Positions 32,110 to 42,736 are shown, counted from the stretch's first letter. The stretch: DNA of 64,000 nt from Neomesorhizobium albiziae (GCF_900114255.1 NZ_FOSL01000002.1:248001-312000); one strand, 5' to 3'. Program-made: numbers and translations. Notes: a model not told the origin generated them from the letters alone.

Positions 32110-32472
32110 TCACTCGCCGCAGGCTCGAAGAACCACCGGCTCGCCGGCATCCTCGCCGATGGTGACACAGGAATTGTCGCCGCACACCGACCAGCCGGCG
32201 CCCGTGGCGCCGGAGGCGGCCAGCACCAGCGAAGGGCGCGGCGGCGCTTTCGGCCGATACACCCACCAGCCATCCATCAGCACCGCGTCCTGCGGCGGCT
32301 CCATGCCGGCGCCGGAACCCTTGACGCGTGCTTCGACGATTTCCAGGCCGGCCGGCGCGATGCGCCAGGTCTCCTCCCAGCGCGTCTTTTCCACCGAATG
32401 GGTCCACGACAGCGTGAACGTGGCGGCGGCAAGCACCGTGGTTTTGCCGGCGGCGAGGATGCATAGGGGCAT
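32110..32472 (-). CDS. DUF1850 protein linked to the TAXI-TRAP transporter
   Basis: A 120-residue protein with one N-terminal hydrophobic segment (PLCILAAGKTTVLAAATFTLSW) and the TLSWTHSVEKTRWEETWRI block of DUF1850. Genes of this family regularly follow the fused permease of TAXI-type TRAP transporters, as here, 70 bases after the permease stop. It may be an envelope accessory factor. No catalytic motif is seen. ATG at 32472 is preferred over the longer frame, which lacks a ribosome site. Confidence 0.78.
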   Translation of the reverse strand: MPLCILAAGKTTVLAAATFTLSWTHSVEKTRWEETWRIAPAGLEIVEARVKGSGAGMEPPQDAVLMDGWWVYRPKAPPRPSLVLAASGATGAGWSVCGDNSCVTIGEDAGEPVVLRACGE

Positions 32473-32542
32473 CAGCTCGCCCCGATGCTTCGCGTGGTTC
32501 TCCTCCACCGTAAACGGGGGAGGATGCAGCACGACAAGCGCC

Positions 32543-34663
<2,121 letters not shown>

Positions 34664-34693
34664 GGAGCGTGCCTTGGCGAGCGGCGTTCCCTC

Positions 34694-34800
34694 CCTCGCT
34701 CCGGTTTGCTTTGCAAACCACCTCTCCCCGTTCGACTGGGGAGAGAAACGCCGGCCACCATGGCGGAGGTTCCTTCCTCTCCCTCCAGAGGAGGGAAGCC
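34694..34800. repeat. Second copy of the nested GC-rich palindrome
   Basis: CTCCGGTTTGCTTTGCAAACCACCTCTCCCC...GGGGAGAG...GCCGGCC..CC...TCCTCTCC matches the interior of the MITE-like element at 8451-8560 but lacks its terminal AG(A/G)GCTATCGCATATG repeats. It sits between the TAXI and permease genes of one operon. Confidence 0.7.
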
Positions 34801-34805
34801 TCCGG

Positions 34806-35765
34806 CTACTTCAGCAGTCCCTTTTCCTTGTAGTAGCGCTCGGCGCCGGGGTGCAGCGGGACCGGCATGCCTTCCAGCGCCTTGGCCGGATCGATCGCCT
34901 TGGCGGCGGCGTGCGCGGCGGTAAGCGCCGGCAGGTTTTCGAACAGCAGCCTGGTCATCTGGTAGGCGGTCTCGTCGGAGATGCCATCATGGGTGACGAG
35001 GAAGTTTCCGACCGCCGCGGTCTGCACGTCCTCGGCCTGGCCGTCATAGGTGTTGGCCGGGATGATCACTGAAACATAGGGCGAGCCGATCTTGGCCACC
35101 TCGGCGGCCGGCACGGCGACGACGTTGATCTTCAGCGATGTCGCGAGGTCGCGGATCGAGGCGACGCCGAGACCCGCCGACTGCAAGGTGGCATCGAGCT
35201 GGCGGTTCTTGATGAGCTCGACCGATTCGGCGAAGGGCAGGTACTCGACCTTGCCGAGATCCTCGTATTTCATGCCGGCGGCGGCGAAGATGGCGCGGGC
35301 GTTGAGCTCGGTGCCGGAGGCCGGCGCGCCAACCGACAGGCTCTTGCCCTTCAGATCGGCCAGGGTCTTGATGCCGGATTCCTGGCTGGCGACGATCTGG
35401 ATGTAGTTGGGATAGATGCCGGCGATGCCGCGCAGCTTGTCAAGCCTACCGGGAAAGCCTGCCTCGGTATTGCCTTCGGCGGCGAGCTTGACTGAATCGC
35501 CGAGCGCAAAGGCGATCTCGCCCTTGCCCTGCTGCAGGAGATTGAGGTTTTCGACCGAAGCCTTGGTGGCCTGCACCTGCGTGCGGGCGCCCGAAATGCC
35601 CTTGCCGTAGATTTCGGAGAGGGCGACGCCAAGCGGATAATAGACGCCCGAGGTGCCGCCGGTAAGCACATTGATAAATTCCTGCGCCTTGGCGGTGACG
35701 GCGCCCAGGCCGAGCGACACGGCAACGGCGCCGGCGGCGAGCGCCTTCGATTTCAGATTGAACAT
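34806..35765 (-). CDS. TAXI-family TRAP transporter solute-binding protein
   Basis: A 319-residue periplasmic binding protein. Signal peptide SLGLGAVTAKAQE (cleavage near residue 27) is followed by FINVLTGGTSGVYYPLG, the TAXI signature (TAxI: TRAP-associated extracytoplasmic immunogenic). The fold consists of two alpha/beta lobes. It captures the solute and delivers it to the fused TRAP permease. ATG at 35765 has GGGAGGA upstream. First gene of a TAXI, permease, DUF1850 operon; no regulator is adjacent. Confidence 0.93.
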   Translation of the reverse strand: MFNLKSKALAAGAVAVSLGLGAVTAKAQEFINVLTGGTSGVYYPLGVALSEIYGKGISGARTQVQATKASVENLNLLQQGKGEIAFALGDSVKLAAEGNTEAGFPGRLDKLRGIAGIYPNYIQIVASQESGIKTLADLKGKSLSVGAPASGTELNARAIFAAAGMKYEDLGKVEYLPFAESVELIKNRQLDATLQSAGLGVASIRDLATSLKINVVAVPAAEVAKIGSPYVSVIIPANTYDGQAEDVQTAAVGNFLVTHDGISDETAYQMTRLLFENLPALTAAHAAAKAIDPAKALEGMPVPLHPGAERYYKEKGLLK

Positions 35766-35953
35766 GAAATTCCTCCCTGCAACTTTTCTTCCCGCCGACG
35801 GCAATCGAGGCGCGCCTGGCCGGGCCGGCGCAATCTTAGACAACGAGGGGCGCTTGCCAACGATTAATTGCCCGGGATGCGCCGCGGGTGAAGGCTGGCC
35901 AGCGGCCAGGCACTTGCCGACAACTGGCGACACTGCGAAAATTTTCCCGCAGC

Positions 35954-35980
35954 TGTCGAAATCGGCCCGGCTCACGCGAC
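35954..35980 (+). promoter_or_regulatory. Predicted ECF42-type autoregulated promoter
   Basis: TGTCGA (35954-35959), a 17-base spacer and CGAC (35977-35980) match the motif described for ECF42 sigma factors (TGTCGA at -35, CGA/TC at -10). It precedes the DGPF-ECF42 operon by about 50 bases. Confidence 0.75.
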
Positions 35981-36027
35981 ATTCGTCCGGCTCGCAACAA
36001 CGCGGCCCCGAAAATCAGGAGAAGACG

Positions 36028-36381
36028 ATGCAATACATGCTTTTGATCTACGGCACCGAAACCACGACGACGCCGGTGCCCAAGGAAGCGATCGCCCAGA
36101 TGTCGGCGGGTTACGCGGCATACACGCAGGCGATGAAGAAAGCCGGCGTCTGGGTTAGCGGAGACCGGCTGAAGCCGACGCAACTGGCGACATCGGTGCG
36201 GGTGGCCGACGGCAAGACCAACGTGCTCGACGGCCCTTATGCCGACACCAAGGAACAGCTCGGCGGCTACTACCTGATCGACGTGCCGGACATGGACCAG
36301 GCGATCGCCTGGGCGGCGCGCTGCCCCGGCGCCAGCACCGGCACCTTGGAAGTGCGGCCGGTCTGGCCGACCGAAATGTAG
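36028..36381 (+). CDS. YCII/DGPF-domain protein, ECF42 partner
   Basis: A 117-residue ferredoxin-fold dimer-type protein. It contains DGPYADTKEQLGGYYLID near residues 67-84, the DGPF signature that gives these ECF42-associated proteins their name. The biochemical role of such proteins is unclear; YciI relatives have weak lyase or hydrolase activity. AGGAG lies before the ATG. It is seven bases upstream of the sigma gene, the conserved ECF42 gene order, and presumably cotranscribed from the predicted promoter. Confidence 0.92.
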   Translation: MQYMLLIYGTETTTTPVPKEAIAQMSAGYAAYTQAMKKAGVWVSGDRLKPTQLATSVRVADGKTNVLDGPYADTKEQLGGYYLIDVPDMDQAIAWAARCPGASTGTLEVRPVWPTEM

Positions 36382-36387
36382 GCAGGC

Positions 36388-37638
36388 ATGCGGCCTCCGG
36401 ACGATCCGGCATGGGCGGCGGCCGAAACCGCCGCCCGCCAGAGCTACGGCAAGCTGATAGCCTTCCTGGCCGCCCGCACCCGCGACGTCGCTGGCGCGGA
36501 AGACGCCCTCTCGGAAGCGTTCGCGGCCGCACTTGCCAGCTGGCCGCGGACCGGCGTTCCGAAACATCCCGAAGCCTGGCTGCTGACCGCGGCGCGGCGG
36601 CGCGGCATCGACGTGGAGCGCCGCCGGCAGACGAGCGCGGCGGCGGCGCCGCAGCTGAGGATGATGGCGCAGGAAGCAGCCGCCGCCGTGGACAACGAGA
36701 CGTTGCCCGACGAGCGGCTCAGCCTGATGTTTGCCTGCGCGCACCCGGCAATCGAGGCGGGGGTGCGCGCGCCGCTCATCCTGCAGACCATTCTCGGGTT
36801 CGACGCCGCGACGATCGCCTCGGCCTTCCTGGTGTCGCCGGGGACGATGGGGCAGCGGCTGGTGCGCGCCAAGAACCGCATCCGCGACACCGGCATTCCG
36901 TTTCGCATCCCCGACCGCACCGACCTCGGCGAACGGCTCTACGCCGTGCTGGAGGCGATCTACGCCACCTTTGCCGAAGGCTGGACCGACCCGGTGGGGA
37001 CCGAGACGCGGCGGCGCAACCTTGCCGGCGAAGGCATCTGGCTCGGACGCCTGGTGGCGCAGCTGATGCCGGGCGAAGCGGAGGCGCTGGGCCTGCTCGC
37101 GCTGATGCTTTTCGCGGAAGCGCGACGCACGGCGCGGCGCGACCTCGCTGGCGAATATGTTCCACTGGCCGAGCAGGACACCGGCCTCTGGGACGCAGCG
37201 CTAATTTGCGAAGCGGAAGCCCTGCTGCACAAGGCCAACACGCTGGAAGGCACCGGCCGCTATCAACTCGAAGCCGCGGTGCAGTCGGCGCATGTGGCGC
37301 GTCGGCTTTCCGGCAAGACGGACTGGCCGGCGATCGCCCTGCTCTACGAGGCGCTGTCCCGGCTATCCGGTTCGCCGGTGGTGGCGATCAACCGGGCCGT
37401 GGCCATCGCCGAGGCCAATGGCGCGGCCGCCGGCATGCGCGAACTCGACGCGCTCGCCAGCGATACACGGCTGGCGGATTATCAGCCTTACTGGGCGGCA
37501 CGCGCCGGCCTGCTGGCCCAACTCGGCAGGACGACGGAAGCCGACGCCGCCTATCAGCGGGCGATCGGGCTGGAGCGCGACGAAGCTGTGCGGCGCTTCC
37601 TCAAGCAGCGCCGGGCCTTACTCGGCCTCTGGCCCTGA
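36388..37638 (+). CDS. ECF42-family RNA polymerase sigma factor
   Basis: A 416-residue sigma factor. Sigma-2 spans roughly residues 14-75 (YGKLIAFLAARTRDVAGAEDALSEAFAAAL), and sigma-4 spans roughly 110-170 (LFMFACAHPAIEAGVRAPLILQTILGFDAATIASAFLVSPGTMGQRLVRAK in the true sequence begins LMFACAHP). A long C-terminal TPR-like domain (about 200 residues; LLALMLFAEARR, EALLHKANTLEGTGRYQLEAA, VVAINRAVAIAEANG) is the ECF42 hallmark and is needed for activity. There is no anti-sigma gene; control is thought to go through the C-terminal domain. The start is six bases after the DGPF stop. Confidence 0.94.
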   Translation: MRPPDDPAWAAAETAARQSYGKLIAFLAARTRDVAGAEDALSEAFAAALASWPRTGVPKHPEAWLLTAARRRGIDVERRRQTSAAAAPQLRMMAQEAAAAVDNETLPDERLSLMFACAHPAIEAGVRAPLILQTILGFDAATIASAFLVSPGTMGQRLVRAKNRIRDTGIPFRIPDRTDLGERLYAVLEAIYATFAEGWTDPVGTETRRRNLAGEGIWLGRLVAQLMPGEAEALGLLALMLFAEARRTARRDLAGEYVPLAEQDTGLWDAALICEAEALLHKANTLEGTGRYQLEAAVQSAHVARRLSGKTDWPAIALLYEALSRLSGSPVVAINRAVAIAEANGAAAGMRELDALASDTRLADYQPYWAARAGLLAQLGRTTEADAAYQRAIGLERDEAVRRFLKQRRALLGLWP

Positions 37639-37650
37639 CCGGCGCTGCCC

Positions 37651-37751
37651 AGAACGGAATGCATTCAAGTCGAACCGGGCATTCCGCTCTATCTGTTTGT
37701 TTTGGCCGCATTTGTGCGACGACAGGTGATTCCACCTGGCTGCAAAATGCT
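37651..37751. repeat. Dispersed palindromic repeat, full-length
   Basis: AGAACGGAATGCATTCAAGTCGAACCGGGCATTCCGCTCTATCTGTTTGTTTTGG then GCCGCATTTGTGCGACGACAGGTGATTCCACCTGG-CTGCAAAATGCTC. It combines the first half found at 20405 with the second half found at 4411, showing that the two palindromes are modules of one element. Confidence 0.85.
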
Positions 37752-37755
37752 CAGT

Positions 37756-38373
37756 TCACCAGAAACGATGCGTGGCGTTGAGGTCGGCCAGCAGCGGGTT
37801 CTGCCGCAAGGCCGAGCAGACGCGGACGATGTTTTGCCATTCCTCGCGCGGGCGGGCGGCAACGGGATGCCAGTAGGCGAGCATCATGAGATAGATGTCG
37901 GCGATCGACCGCCGCCCACCGACCAGCCACTGCCGCCCGGCAAGGGCCTTGTCGATGATCTCGAAGCCGCGGTCCGCTTCGGCAATGGCCGCCTGCTTGA
38001 CCGCATCGACACCGGCAGGATCGACCGTCGAGCGCTCGGCATAAAAATAGCGCATCAGCGCCGGATAGAGCATCGACGACATGAACAGCATCCAGCGCAG
38101 GAATTCCGGCCGCTCCTTCGCGCCCGGTTGCGGGCCAAGATCGGCTTCCGGGAAGCGCTCGGTGAGCAGCAGGCATATCGCAGCCGATTCGGTGATCGTT
38201 TCGCCTTCGGGCAAGGTCAGCGCAGGAACCTGGTTCAGCGGGCTGATCCCGGAATAATCCGGTGGCGGCGCGCCCTTCACCACATTGACCGATTTGAACG
38301 GCGCGCCGGCCAGGAGCAGTGCTGCCTCGACCACGAAGCCACCGGAACCCGGTCGGCTGTAAAGCGTGTACAT
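37756..38373 (-). CDS. Glutathione S-transferase family protein
   Basis: A 205-residue cytosolic protein with an N-terminal thioredoxin-fold domain (MYTLYSRPGSGGFVVEAALLLAG; residues 1-78, with the GSH-binding SAAICLLL after PEGETITE) and an all-helical C-terminal domain (FLRWMLFMSSMLYPALM). Ser near 7 and 11 may activate glutathione. GGGAGGAAG precedes the ATG. The substrate is not readable; small bacterial GSTs act in detoxification or maleylacetoacetate-type isomerisations. It follows a dispersed repeat and is separated from cysK by about 350 bases without genes. Confidence 0.88.
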   Translation of the reverse strand: MYTLYSRPGSGGFVVEAALLLAGAPFKSVNVVKGAPPPDYSGISPLNQVPALTLPEGETITESAAICLLLTERFPEADLGPQPGAKERPEFLRWMLFMSSMLYPALMRYFYAERSTVDPAGVDAVKQAAIAEADRGFEIIDKALAGRQWLVGGRRSIADIYLMMLAYWHPVAARPREEWQNIVRVCSALRQNPLLADLNATHRFW

Positions 38374-38732
38374 GTCTCTTCCTCCCGGACGCGCGGGAAT
38401 AGGCAATCAAACGCTGGTCGACGTCAATGTTTTGAAAGGGGCGTTTTATAGGCCAGCACGCCACCAGCACGCCACCCGATTTCACACTATGAACGAATGG
38501 CAAAGCGCGACGCAACCTCCCCTTTGTAGGGAGCCGGCGGCTCTGCGTGGAAATGCCCTCAGGAAGCGCCGGCAGGCGCCTTCCAGAGCGGCGAACGCCT
38601 GACCGGAAAGCCTTGCCCGGCCTGCATTAGAGCAGTTCCGGTCCTTTCAGAACCGGTAACTCGCTCTTACTATTTGTTTTGCCGCATTTATGCGGACGCC
38701 AAATGATTCCATTTGGCTGCAAAATGCTCTAG
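38374..38732. repeat. Gene-free stretch ending in a dispersed palindromic repeat
   Basis: From 38374 to about 38627 I see no gene or clear site. From 38628 the repeat runs TAGAGCAGTTCCGG...AGAACCGGTAACTCGCTCTT..TTTTGCCGCATTTATGCGGACGCCAAATGATTCCATTTGG-CTGCAAAATGCTCTAG. Its final CTA supplies the stop codon of cysK on the opposite strand. Confidence 0.8.
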
Positions 38733-39694
38733 CCGCCCAATCCCTCGAACAGCACCGTCGACAGATAGCGTTCGGCGAAGGAAGGAATGATGACGACCAT
38801 GTTCTTGCCGGCGTTTTCCGGGCGCGAGCCGACGACGGTGGCGGCTTGCAGGGCAGCGCCCGACGATATGCCGACCGGCACACCTTCGAGACGGGCGACC
38901 AGCCGCGCATTGGCGAAGGAATCGTCGTTGGAGACGGTGACGATCTCGTCGTAGATCGAGGTGTCGAGTATTTTCGGGGCGAAACCGGCGCCTATGCCCT
39001 GGATCTTGTGAGGGCCCGGCTGGCCGCCCGACAGCACAGGCGAGGCTTCCGGCTCCACCGCAACAATGCGGATCGCCGGATTGCGGCTCTTCAGGACCTG
39101 GCCGGCGCCGGTGATGGTGCCGCCGGTGCCGATGCCCGAAATGAGGATGTCGACCTTGCCATCCGTGTCGTTCCAGATTTCCTCGGCGGTGGTGCGACGG
39201 TGGATTTCCGGGTTTGCCGGATTTTCGAACTGCTGTGGAATGACGGCGTCAGGCAGCGTCGCCACCAGTTCCTCGGCCTTGGCGATGGCGCCTTTCATGC
39301 CCTTGGCGCCCTCGGTCAAAACCAGCTCGGCGCCGAGCAGGAGCAGCATCTTGCGGCGTTCCATCGACATGGTTTCCGGCATGGTGAGCACCAGCTTGTA
39401 ACCCTTGGCGGCGGCGGCGAAGGCAAGCGCGATGCCGGTGTTGCCCGAGGTCGGCTCGACAAGCGTCGTCTTGCCCGGCCTGATCTTGCCGGAGGCTTCG
39501 AGCGCCTCAATCATGGCGACGCCGATGCGATCCTTGACCGAGGCGATGGGATTGAAGAATTCGAGCTTGGCCAGGAGGTTGGCGACGATGCCCTTCTCGC
39601 TCGCAAATTTGTCGAGCCGCACCAGCGGCGTGTCGCCGATGGTTTCGGTGATCGAGTTGTAGATACGACCGCGGCCCGGCTTGGATATGCTCAT
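38729..39694 (-). CDS. cysK: Cysteine synthase A (O-acetylserine sulfhydrylase)
   Basis: A 321-residue PLP enzyme that makes cysteine from O-acetylserine and sulfide. The PLP lysine is in [11 protein letters not shown] near residue 46. TSGNTG near 74-79 holds the substrate loop and GTGGT near 178 the phosphate loop. Length matches CysK (about 320) rather than CysM. The start is ATG 39694 after GGGAGTGAAGTG; an in-frame GTG lies directly before it. The stop codon is formed by the end of an inserted dispersed repeat, so the native C-terminus may be slightly altered. Confidence 0.94.
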   Translation of the reverse strand: MSISKPGRGRIYNSITETIGDTPLVRLDKFASEKGIVANLLAKLEFFNPIASVKDRIGVAMIEALEASGKIRPGKTTLVEPTSGNTGIALAFAAAAKGYKLVLTMPETMSMERRKMLLLLGAELVLTEGAKGMKGAIAKAEELVATLPDAVIPQQFENPANPEIHRRTTAEEIWNDTDGKVDILISGIGTGGTITGAGQVLKSRNPAIRIVAVEPEASPVLSGGQPGPHKIQGIGAGFAPKILDTSIYDEIVTVSNDDSFANARLVARLEGVPVGISSGAALQAATVVGSRPENAGKNMVVIIPSFAERYLSTVLFEGLGG

Positions 39695-39899
39695 CACTTC
39701 ACTCCCTCATTCACCTGCCAGTTAGCACGGGCGGGGACAGGAAGAAAACAGCAGCGTGTCCAGACGAGCGCGAGGTGGTGCCAGCCTGTCGCGAGAACTC
39801 GAGAGGCCGCCCGCGAACACAATACGAATGACTCCGAAGAAGCGTCCGGTCGAACGTAAAGAAGATAGCAAAATCACAGCCGGGTAAGCCTGAAGTCCG

Positions 39900-40478
39900 T
39901 TAAATGACGGCGGCGTACGCACGGAGGTGGGCCACTGTTTTGGGCAGACCCTGTTTCTCCAGCGTGTCTAGATATTCAGCGGCAGTTTTGGTCGGGTTCT
40001 TTAACCGCTCTCGGCACCTTTGCACCGACGCCAAAACCGAAGCGTCATCGATCCCAAATTGGTGGAATATGAAATCATCTGGATGAATGAGTTCCAGTTG
40101 GTAATTTTCAAGTGTGGGCTTGGGAAAGTCCTTGAGATTGAAAGTCACGATGGCATCAGAGGCCGAAACAATAGCTGCGGCTAGAACGTGGCGGTCATTT
40201 TCGTCAGGAAGCTGCAAGCATGGTATTAGGTCTTGATAGCCGTATACGAGGCAATCTGGCACAGCGCGGTTCATCAAATCTCGCGTCCTGTGAATTTGCT
40301 CAAGCTTGAGGTCTGGACGTGCCGCCAAGAGGTTGGTCATCCATTCATCATGGATCTGATCGGTCCACTTGGCGCGGTATAGGCCACCACCCGCCGCGAG
40401 TTCGACAAGCAGATCTCGCAGCGGAGCGGGATAAAGAACGCAAGCGTCGAGGACGGCGGTGTATAGGGAAGTCTTAAT
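39900..40478 (-). CDS. PIN-domain toxin-like ribonuclease, apparent ATT start
   Basis: About 192 residues if started at ATT 40478, whose first bases overlap the antitoxin stop (TATTAA). The PIN active-site acids appear in order: VLDAC, DEW, ENDRHV and SDAIVTFNLKDF. The first Asp lies in the segment read only if translation begins before 40340, the first conventional in-frame ATG, so the longer form must be real if the protein is active. No ATG, GTG or TTG is available in frame between. PIN proteins cleave RNA; paired with an HTH antitoxin, this resembles a VapBC-like system. Its base composition is lower in GC than its neighbours. Confidence 0.72.
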   Translation of the reverse strand: MKTSLYTAVLDACVLYPAPLRDLLVELAAGGGLYRAKWTDQIHDEWMTNLLAARPDLKLEQIHRTRDLMNRAVPDCLVYGYQDLIPCLQLPDENDRHVLAAAIVSASDAIVTFNLKDFPKPTLENYQLELIHPDDFIFHQFGIDDASVLASVQRCRERLKNPTKTAAEYLDTLEKQGLPKTVAHLRAYAAVI

Positions 40479-40917
40479 AGCCCATCCCCAATTCCTGGGC
40501 TTGAGCGGCCAACTCCTCCATCACTTTCTTGCGGTCTTCTTCTGCACTCTTTCGATAGGCAGCTAGATCACTGAATTTAACACGGCGGTGAGTGCCAACC
40601 ATGTTGAACTGCAGCCTGCCCTCCTCAAGCAAGCGAATGAGGTAGGGCCGGGAGACATTGAGATAATCCGCCGCCTCTTGCGTTGTGAGTTCAGCGTGAA
40701 CAGGGATTATCGTTACCGCATTTCCTTGCGCCATCTCAGTTAGGAGATGGTAAAGCAAATCCCCAACGGCCTTCGGAAGACGCAAGGTCTCGTTGCCAAC
40801 CTGAACACGCAGTTCAGCGCCTTCGTGCTTGGTGCGCGAAAGCTGACGCCTAGCCTGTGCAGCCAATTCGGCGTCGGCGGCCGACGGTAAAATCGGTCGT
40901 TCAAGCAATTTGGTCAT
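40474..40917 (-). CDS. Excisionase-type HTH protein, putative antitoxin
   Basis: A 147-residue protein. The C-terminal half has a MerR/excisionase winged helix (LTTQEAADYLNVSRPYLIRLLEEGRLQFNMVGTHRRVKFSDLAAYRK, residues about 80-127), and the N-terminal half is helical and may contact the toxin. It overlaps the PIN frame by five bases, the arrangement of a coupled antitoxin-toxin operon. ATG at 40917 follows AAGGAA. A longer in-frame version would translate the 9-bp tandem repeats upstream, which are more likely promoter DNA. The pair looks horizontally acquired (lower GC). Confidence 0.78.
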   Translation of the reverse strand: MTKLLERPILPSAADAELAAQARRQLSRTKHEGAELRVQVGNETLRLPKAVGDLLYHLLTEMAQGNAVTIIPVHAELTTQEAADYLNVSRPYLIRLLEEGRLQFNMVGTHRRVKFSDLAAYRKSAEEDRKKVMEELAAQAQELGMGY

Positions 40918-40965
40918 CGTGGTGGTTCCTTGTGCATAACAGATATAACACCGTGAACCACCAAT

Positions 40966-41003
40966 CGCAATATCCGCAATATCCGCAATATCCGCAATAT
41001 CCG
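40966..41003. repeat. Four 9-bp iterons upstream of the HTH/PIN pair
   Basis: CGCAATATC is repeated four times without interruption from 40966 to 41001, followed by CG. It lies about 50 bases upstream of the antitoxin ATG, where an autoregulatory protein could bind cooperatively. An alternative is simple slippage expansion. Confidence 0.8.
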
Positions 41004-41090
41004 AAACGGGTGAACGAACGAAACAAACCGTCACTTGAGAGGTTCCACCTGACGGTCTGTCAGGATCGTGTTCCAACAAAGTCCGGGTTT

Positions 41091-41148
41091 GTCAAAAAGC
41101 AATGCCCGTTTGTCTCGAAACCGAGGACACTTTCAGGCGACAGCATGA
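41091..41148. repeat. Decayed dispersed repeat (second half)
   Basis: GTCAAAAAGCAATGCCCGTTTGTCTCGAAACCGAGGACACTTTCAGGCGACAGCATGAGG resembles the closing half of the copy at 20405-20535 (GTCGTTTCTCCCGAAACCGAAGACACTTTCGGGCGACATGCATTAG). It separates the toxin-antitoxin region from the LysE gene. Confidence 0.5.
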
Positions 41149-41165
41149 GGCGAGGCTCACCCCAT

Positions 41166-41783
41166 CTACTGCCGTGCGGCGATCGCGGCGGCGGCACCCA
41201 CCATGAAGGCAGCGGCGGTGCGGTTCAGCGCCTTGAGCGCGCGCGGCGTCGCCAGGAACCAGCGCGCCTTGGCGGCGAGCGCCAGATACGGCACCAGGAC
41301 GACGAGGAGCACGGCAACGGTGCACAGGACGAGAATACCGAAGTCGACCGCGGTGATGGTGCGCAGGTCGACCAGCGTCGGCGTCAGCGCAAGATAGAAA
41401 ATCATCGTCTTGGGGTTGCCGAGCGTGACCATGAGGCCGGCGACAAAGCTCGAAACCGCGCCGCCCCTGCCCTTCCTGGCCTCGACCTTCTCGGCGGTGA
41501 TGCCGGACGTCCAGAAGGTCCAGGCGAGATAGACGAGGTATGCGACACCCAGCCATTTGATGACGAGGAAGACGGCGCCGAAGGTCTGGGCAATGAAGGC
41601 GAGGCCAAGGACGGCGGCGGTGAGATAGGTCAGGTCGCCGACGACCAGGCCAAGCGCCATGAACAGCGACGAACGAAAGCCGGAACCGAGCGCCCGGGCG
41701 ACCAGCGCGGTGACGCCGGGACCGGGGATGGCGGCGGCCAGCGCAAGGGCAGCACTGTAGGTGATGAAACCGGCAAGGGTCAT
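41166..41783 (-). CDS. LysE/RhtB-family amino acid exporter
   Basis: A 205-residue, six-helix inner-membrane protein. The N-terminal AAIPGPGVTALVARALGSGFR near residues 17-38 is the RhtB signature, and LGNPKTMIFYLAL near 115-128 marks helix 3/4. The family exports lysine, homoserine, threonine or other amino acids. ATG at 41783 is used; a TTG three codons earlier is possible. The gene is followed by the decayed repeat; no regulator of the LysG type is adjacent. Lrp is encoded 2 kb away and could regulate such a gene, which is conjecture. Confidence 0.88.
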   Translation of the reverse strand: MTLAGFITYSAALALAAAIPGPGVTALVARALGSGFRSSLFMALGLVVGDLTYLTAAVLGLAFIAQTFGAVFLVIKWLGVAYLVYLAWTFWTSGITAEKVEARKGRGGAVSSFVAGLMVTLGNPKTMIFYLALTPTLVDLRTITAVDFGILVLCTVAVLLVVLVPYLALAAKARWFLATPRALKALNRTAAAFMVGAAAAIAARQ

Positions 41784-41892
41784 GGCATTCAAACCATCAA
41801 TTTGAGAGTGCCCGTCTATCGCACATGCTGACGCCGCCGCAAAGAACCGACGGTTGGATCAACCGCCGATCTAACGACGCGTCCTCTCGGCG

Positions 41893-42690
41893 TCAGATCT
41901 TCGTGAACATGCCCTGCAGCTTGGCGAAAGGCATGCCCTCGCGGGCGAAATCGAAAGTGCCTTCCTCAAGCATTTCGCGCGATGCCTTCTGCAGCATGCC
42001 GAAGGAATAGGTGGTGAGCTTGGAGCCCAGCGAAATGCGTTTGGCGCCGGCTTCGGCGAGGTTCGCTACGGTGAAGCCCGGCACCACCAGCACGTTGACC
42101 GGCTTCGATACGGCCGAGCAGATGGCGCGCACCGTGTCGATGTCGGTGAGGCCCGGCGCATAGAGCACATCGGCCCCGGCTTTTTCGAAAGCCTGCAGGC
42201 GCCTGATCGTGTCGTCGATGTCGGGCCGATTCCAGAGAAAGTTTTCGGCGCGCGCGCTGAAGACGAAGTCGCGCTTCAGCGCGCGGGCGGCTTCGGCGGC
42301 CGCGGCGACGCGTTCCACCGCGTGCGAAAACTCGTAGATCGGCTTGTCGGGATCGCCCGTGTGGTCTTCTATCGAGCAACCGGCAAGGCCCGCCGCCTCG
42401 GCGGCGAAAATCGTTTCACCGGCGCTCGCGGCACTGTCGCCCTTGCCCTTTTCGAGGTCGGCGGAAACCGGCACCCCGACCGCGGCCGCCATTTCACGGC
42501 AGTGGTGGATCATCGCCTCGAAACCGACGCCGCCATCGGGCAGGCCGCGCGAAAAGGCATATCCGGCGCTGGTGGTGGCCAGCGCCTTGTGACCGGACGA
42601 TTCCAGCAGCCTCGCGGTGCCGATGTCCCACGGATTGGGAATGACGAAAGTGGAAGCGTGGAGGTCGCGGAATATCCTGCCCTTGTCCAT
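41893..42690 (-). CDS. Isocitrate lyase/PEP mutase superfamily protein
   Basis: A 265-residue cytoplasmic protein with the TIM-barrel family pattern: NPWDIGTARLLESSGHKALATTSAGYA (N-terminal), SADLEKG with a metal-binding Asp/Glu pair, CSIEDHTGD near residue 115-123, and VFSARAENF. The catalytic Cys of isocitrate lyase (KKCGH) is absent, so it is a PEP-mutase-like C-C or C-P lyase such as 2-methylisocitrate lyase relatives or oxaloacetate hydrolase-like proteins. Exact reaction unknown. It lies on the same strand as the HAD and dut genes but 46 bases downstream of the HAD stop. Confidence 0.82.
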   Translation of the reverse strand: MDKGRIFRDLHASTFVIPNPWDIGTARLLESSGHKALATTSAGYAFSRGLPDGGVGFEAMIHHCREMAAAVGVPVSADLEKGKGDSAASAGETIFAAEAAGLAGCSIEDHTGDPDKPIYEFSHAVERVAAAAEAARALKRDFVFSARAENFLWNRPDIDDTIRRLQAFEKAGADVLYAPGLTDIDTVRAICSAVSKPVNVLVVPGFTVANLAEAGAKRISLGSKLTTYSFGMLQKASREMLEEGTFDFAREGMPFAKLQGMFTKI

Positions 42691-42736
42691 CGGGTACGGC
42701 CCTTCGTTCGCAAGCAAATGTCAAATCGAGCGAACT

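Noticed and set aside
39900-40340. PIN protein starting at ATG 40340
   Set aside because: This would drop the first active-site Asp (VLDAC) and the DEW segment, leaving a non-functional domain.
40966-41003. N-terminal extension of the HTH protein through the 9-bp repeats
   Set aside because: The extension would read as a low-complexity DIA repeat with no ribosome site; ATG 40917 has AAGGAA upstream.
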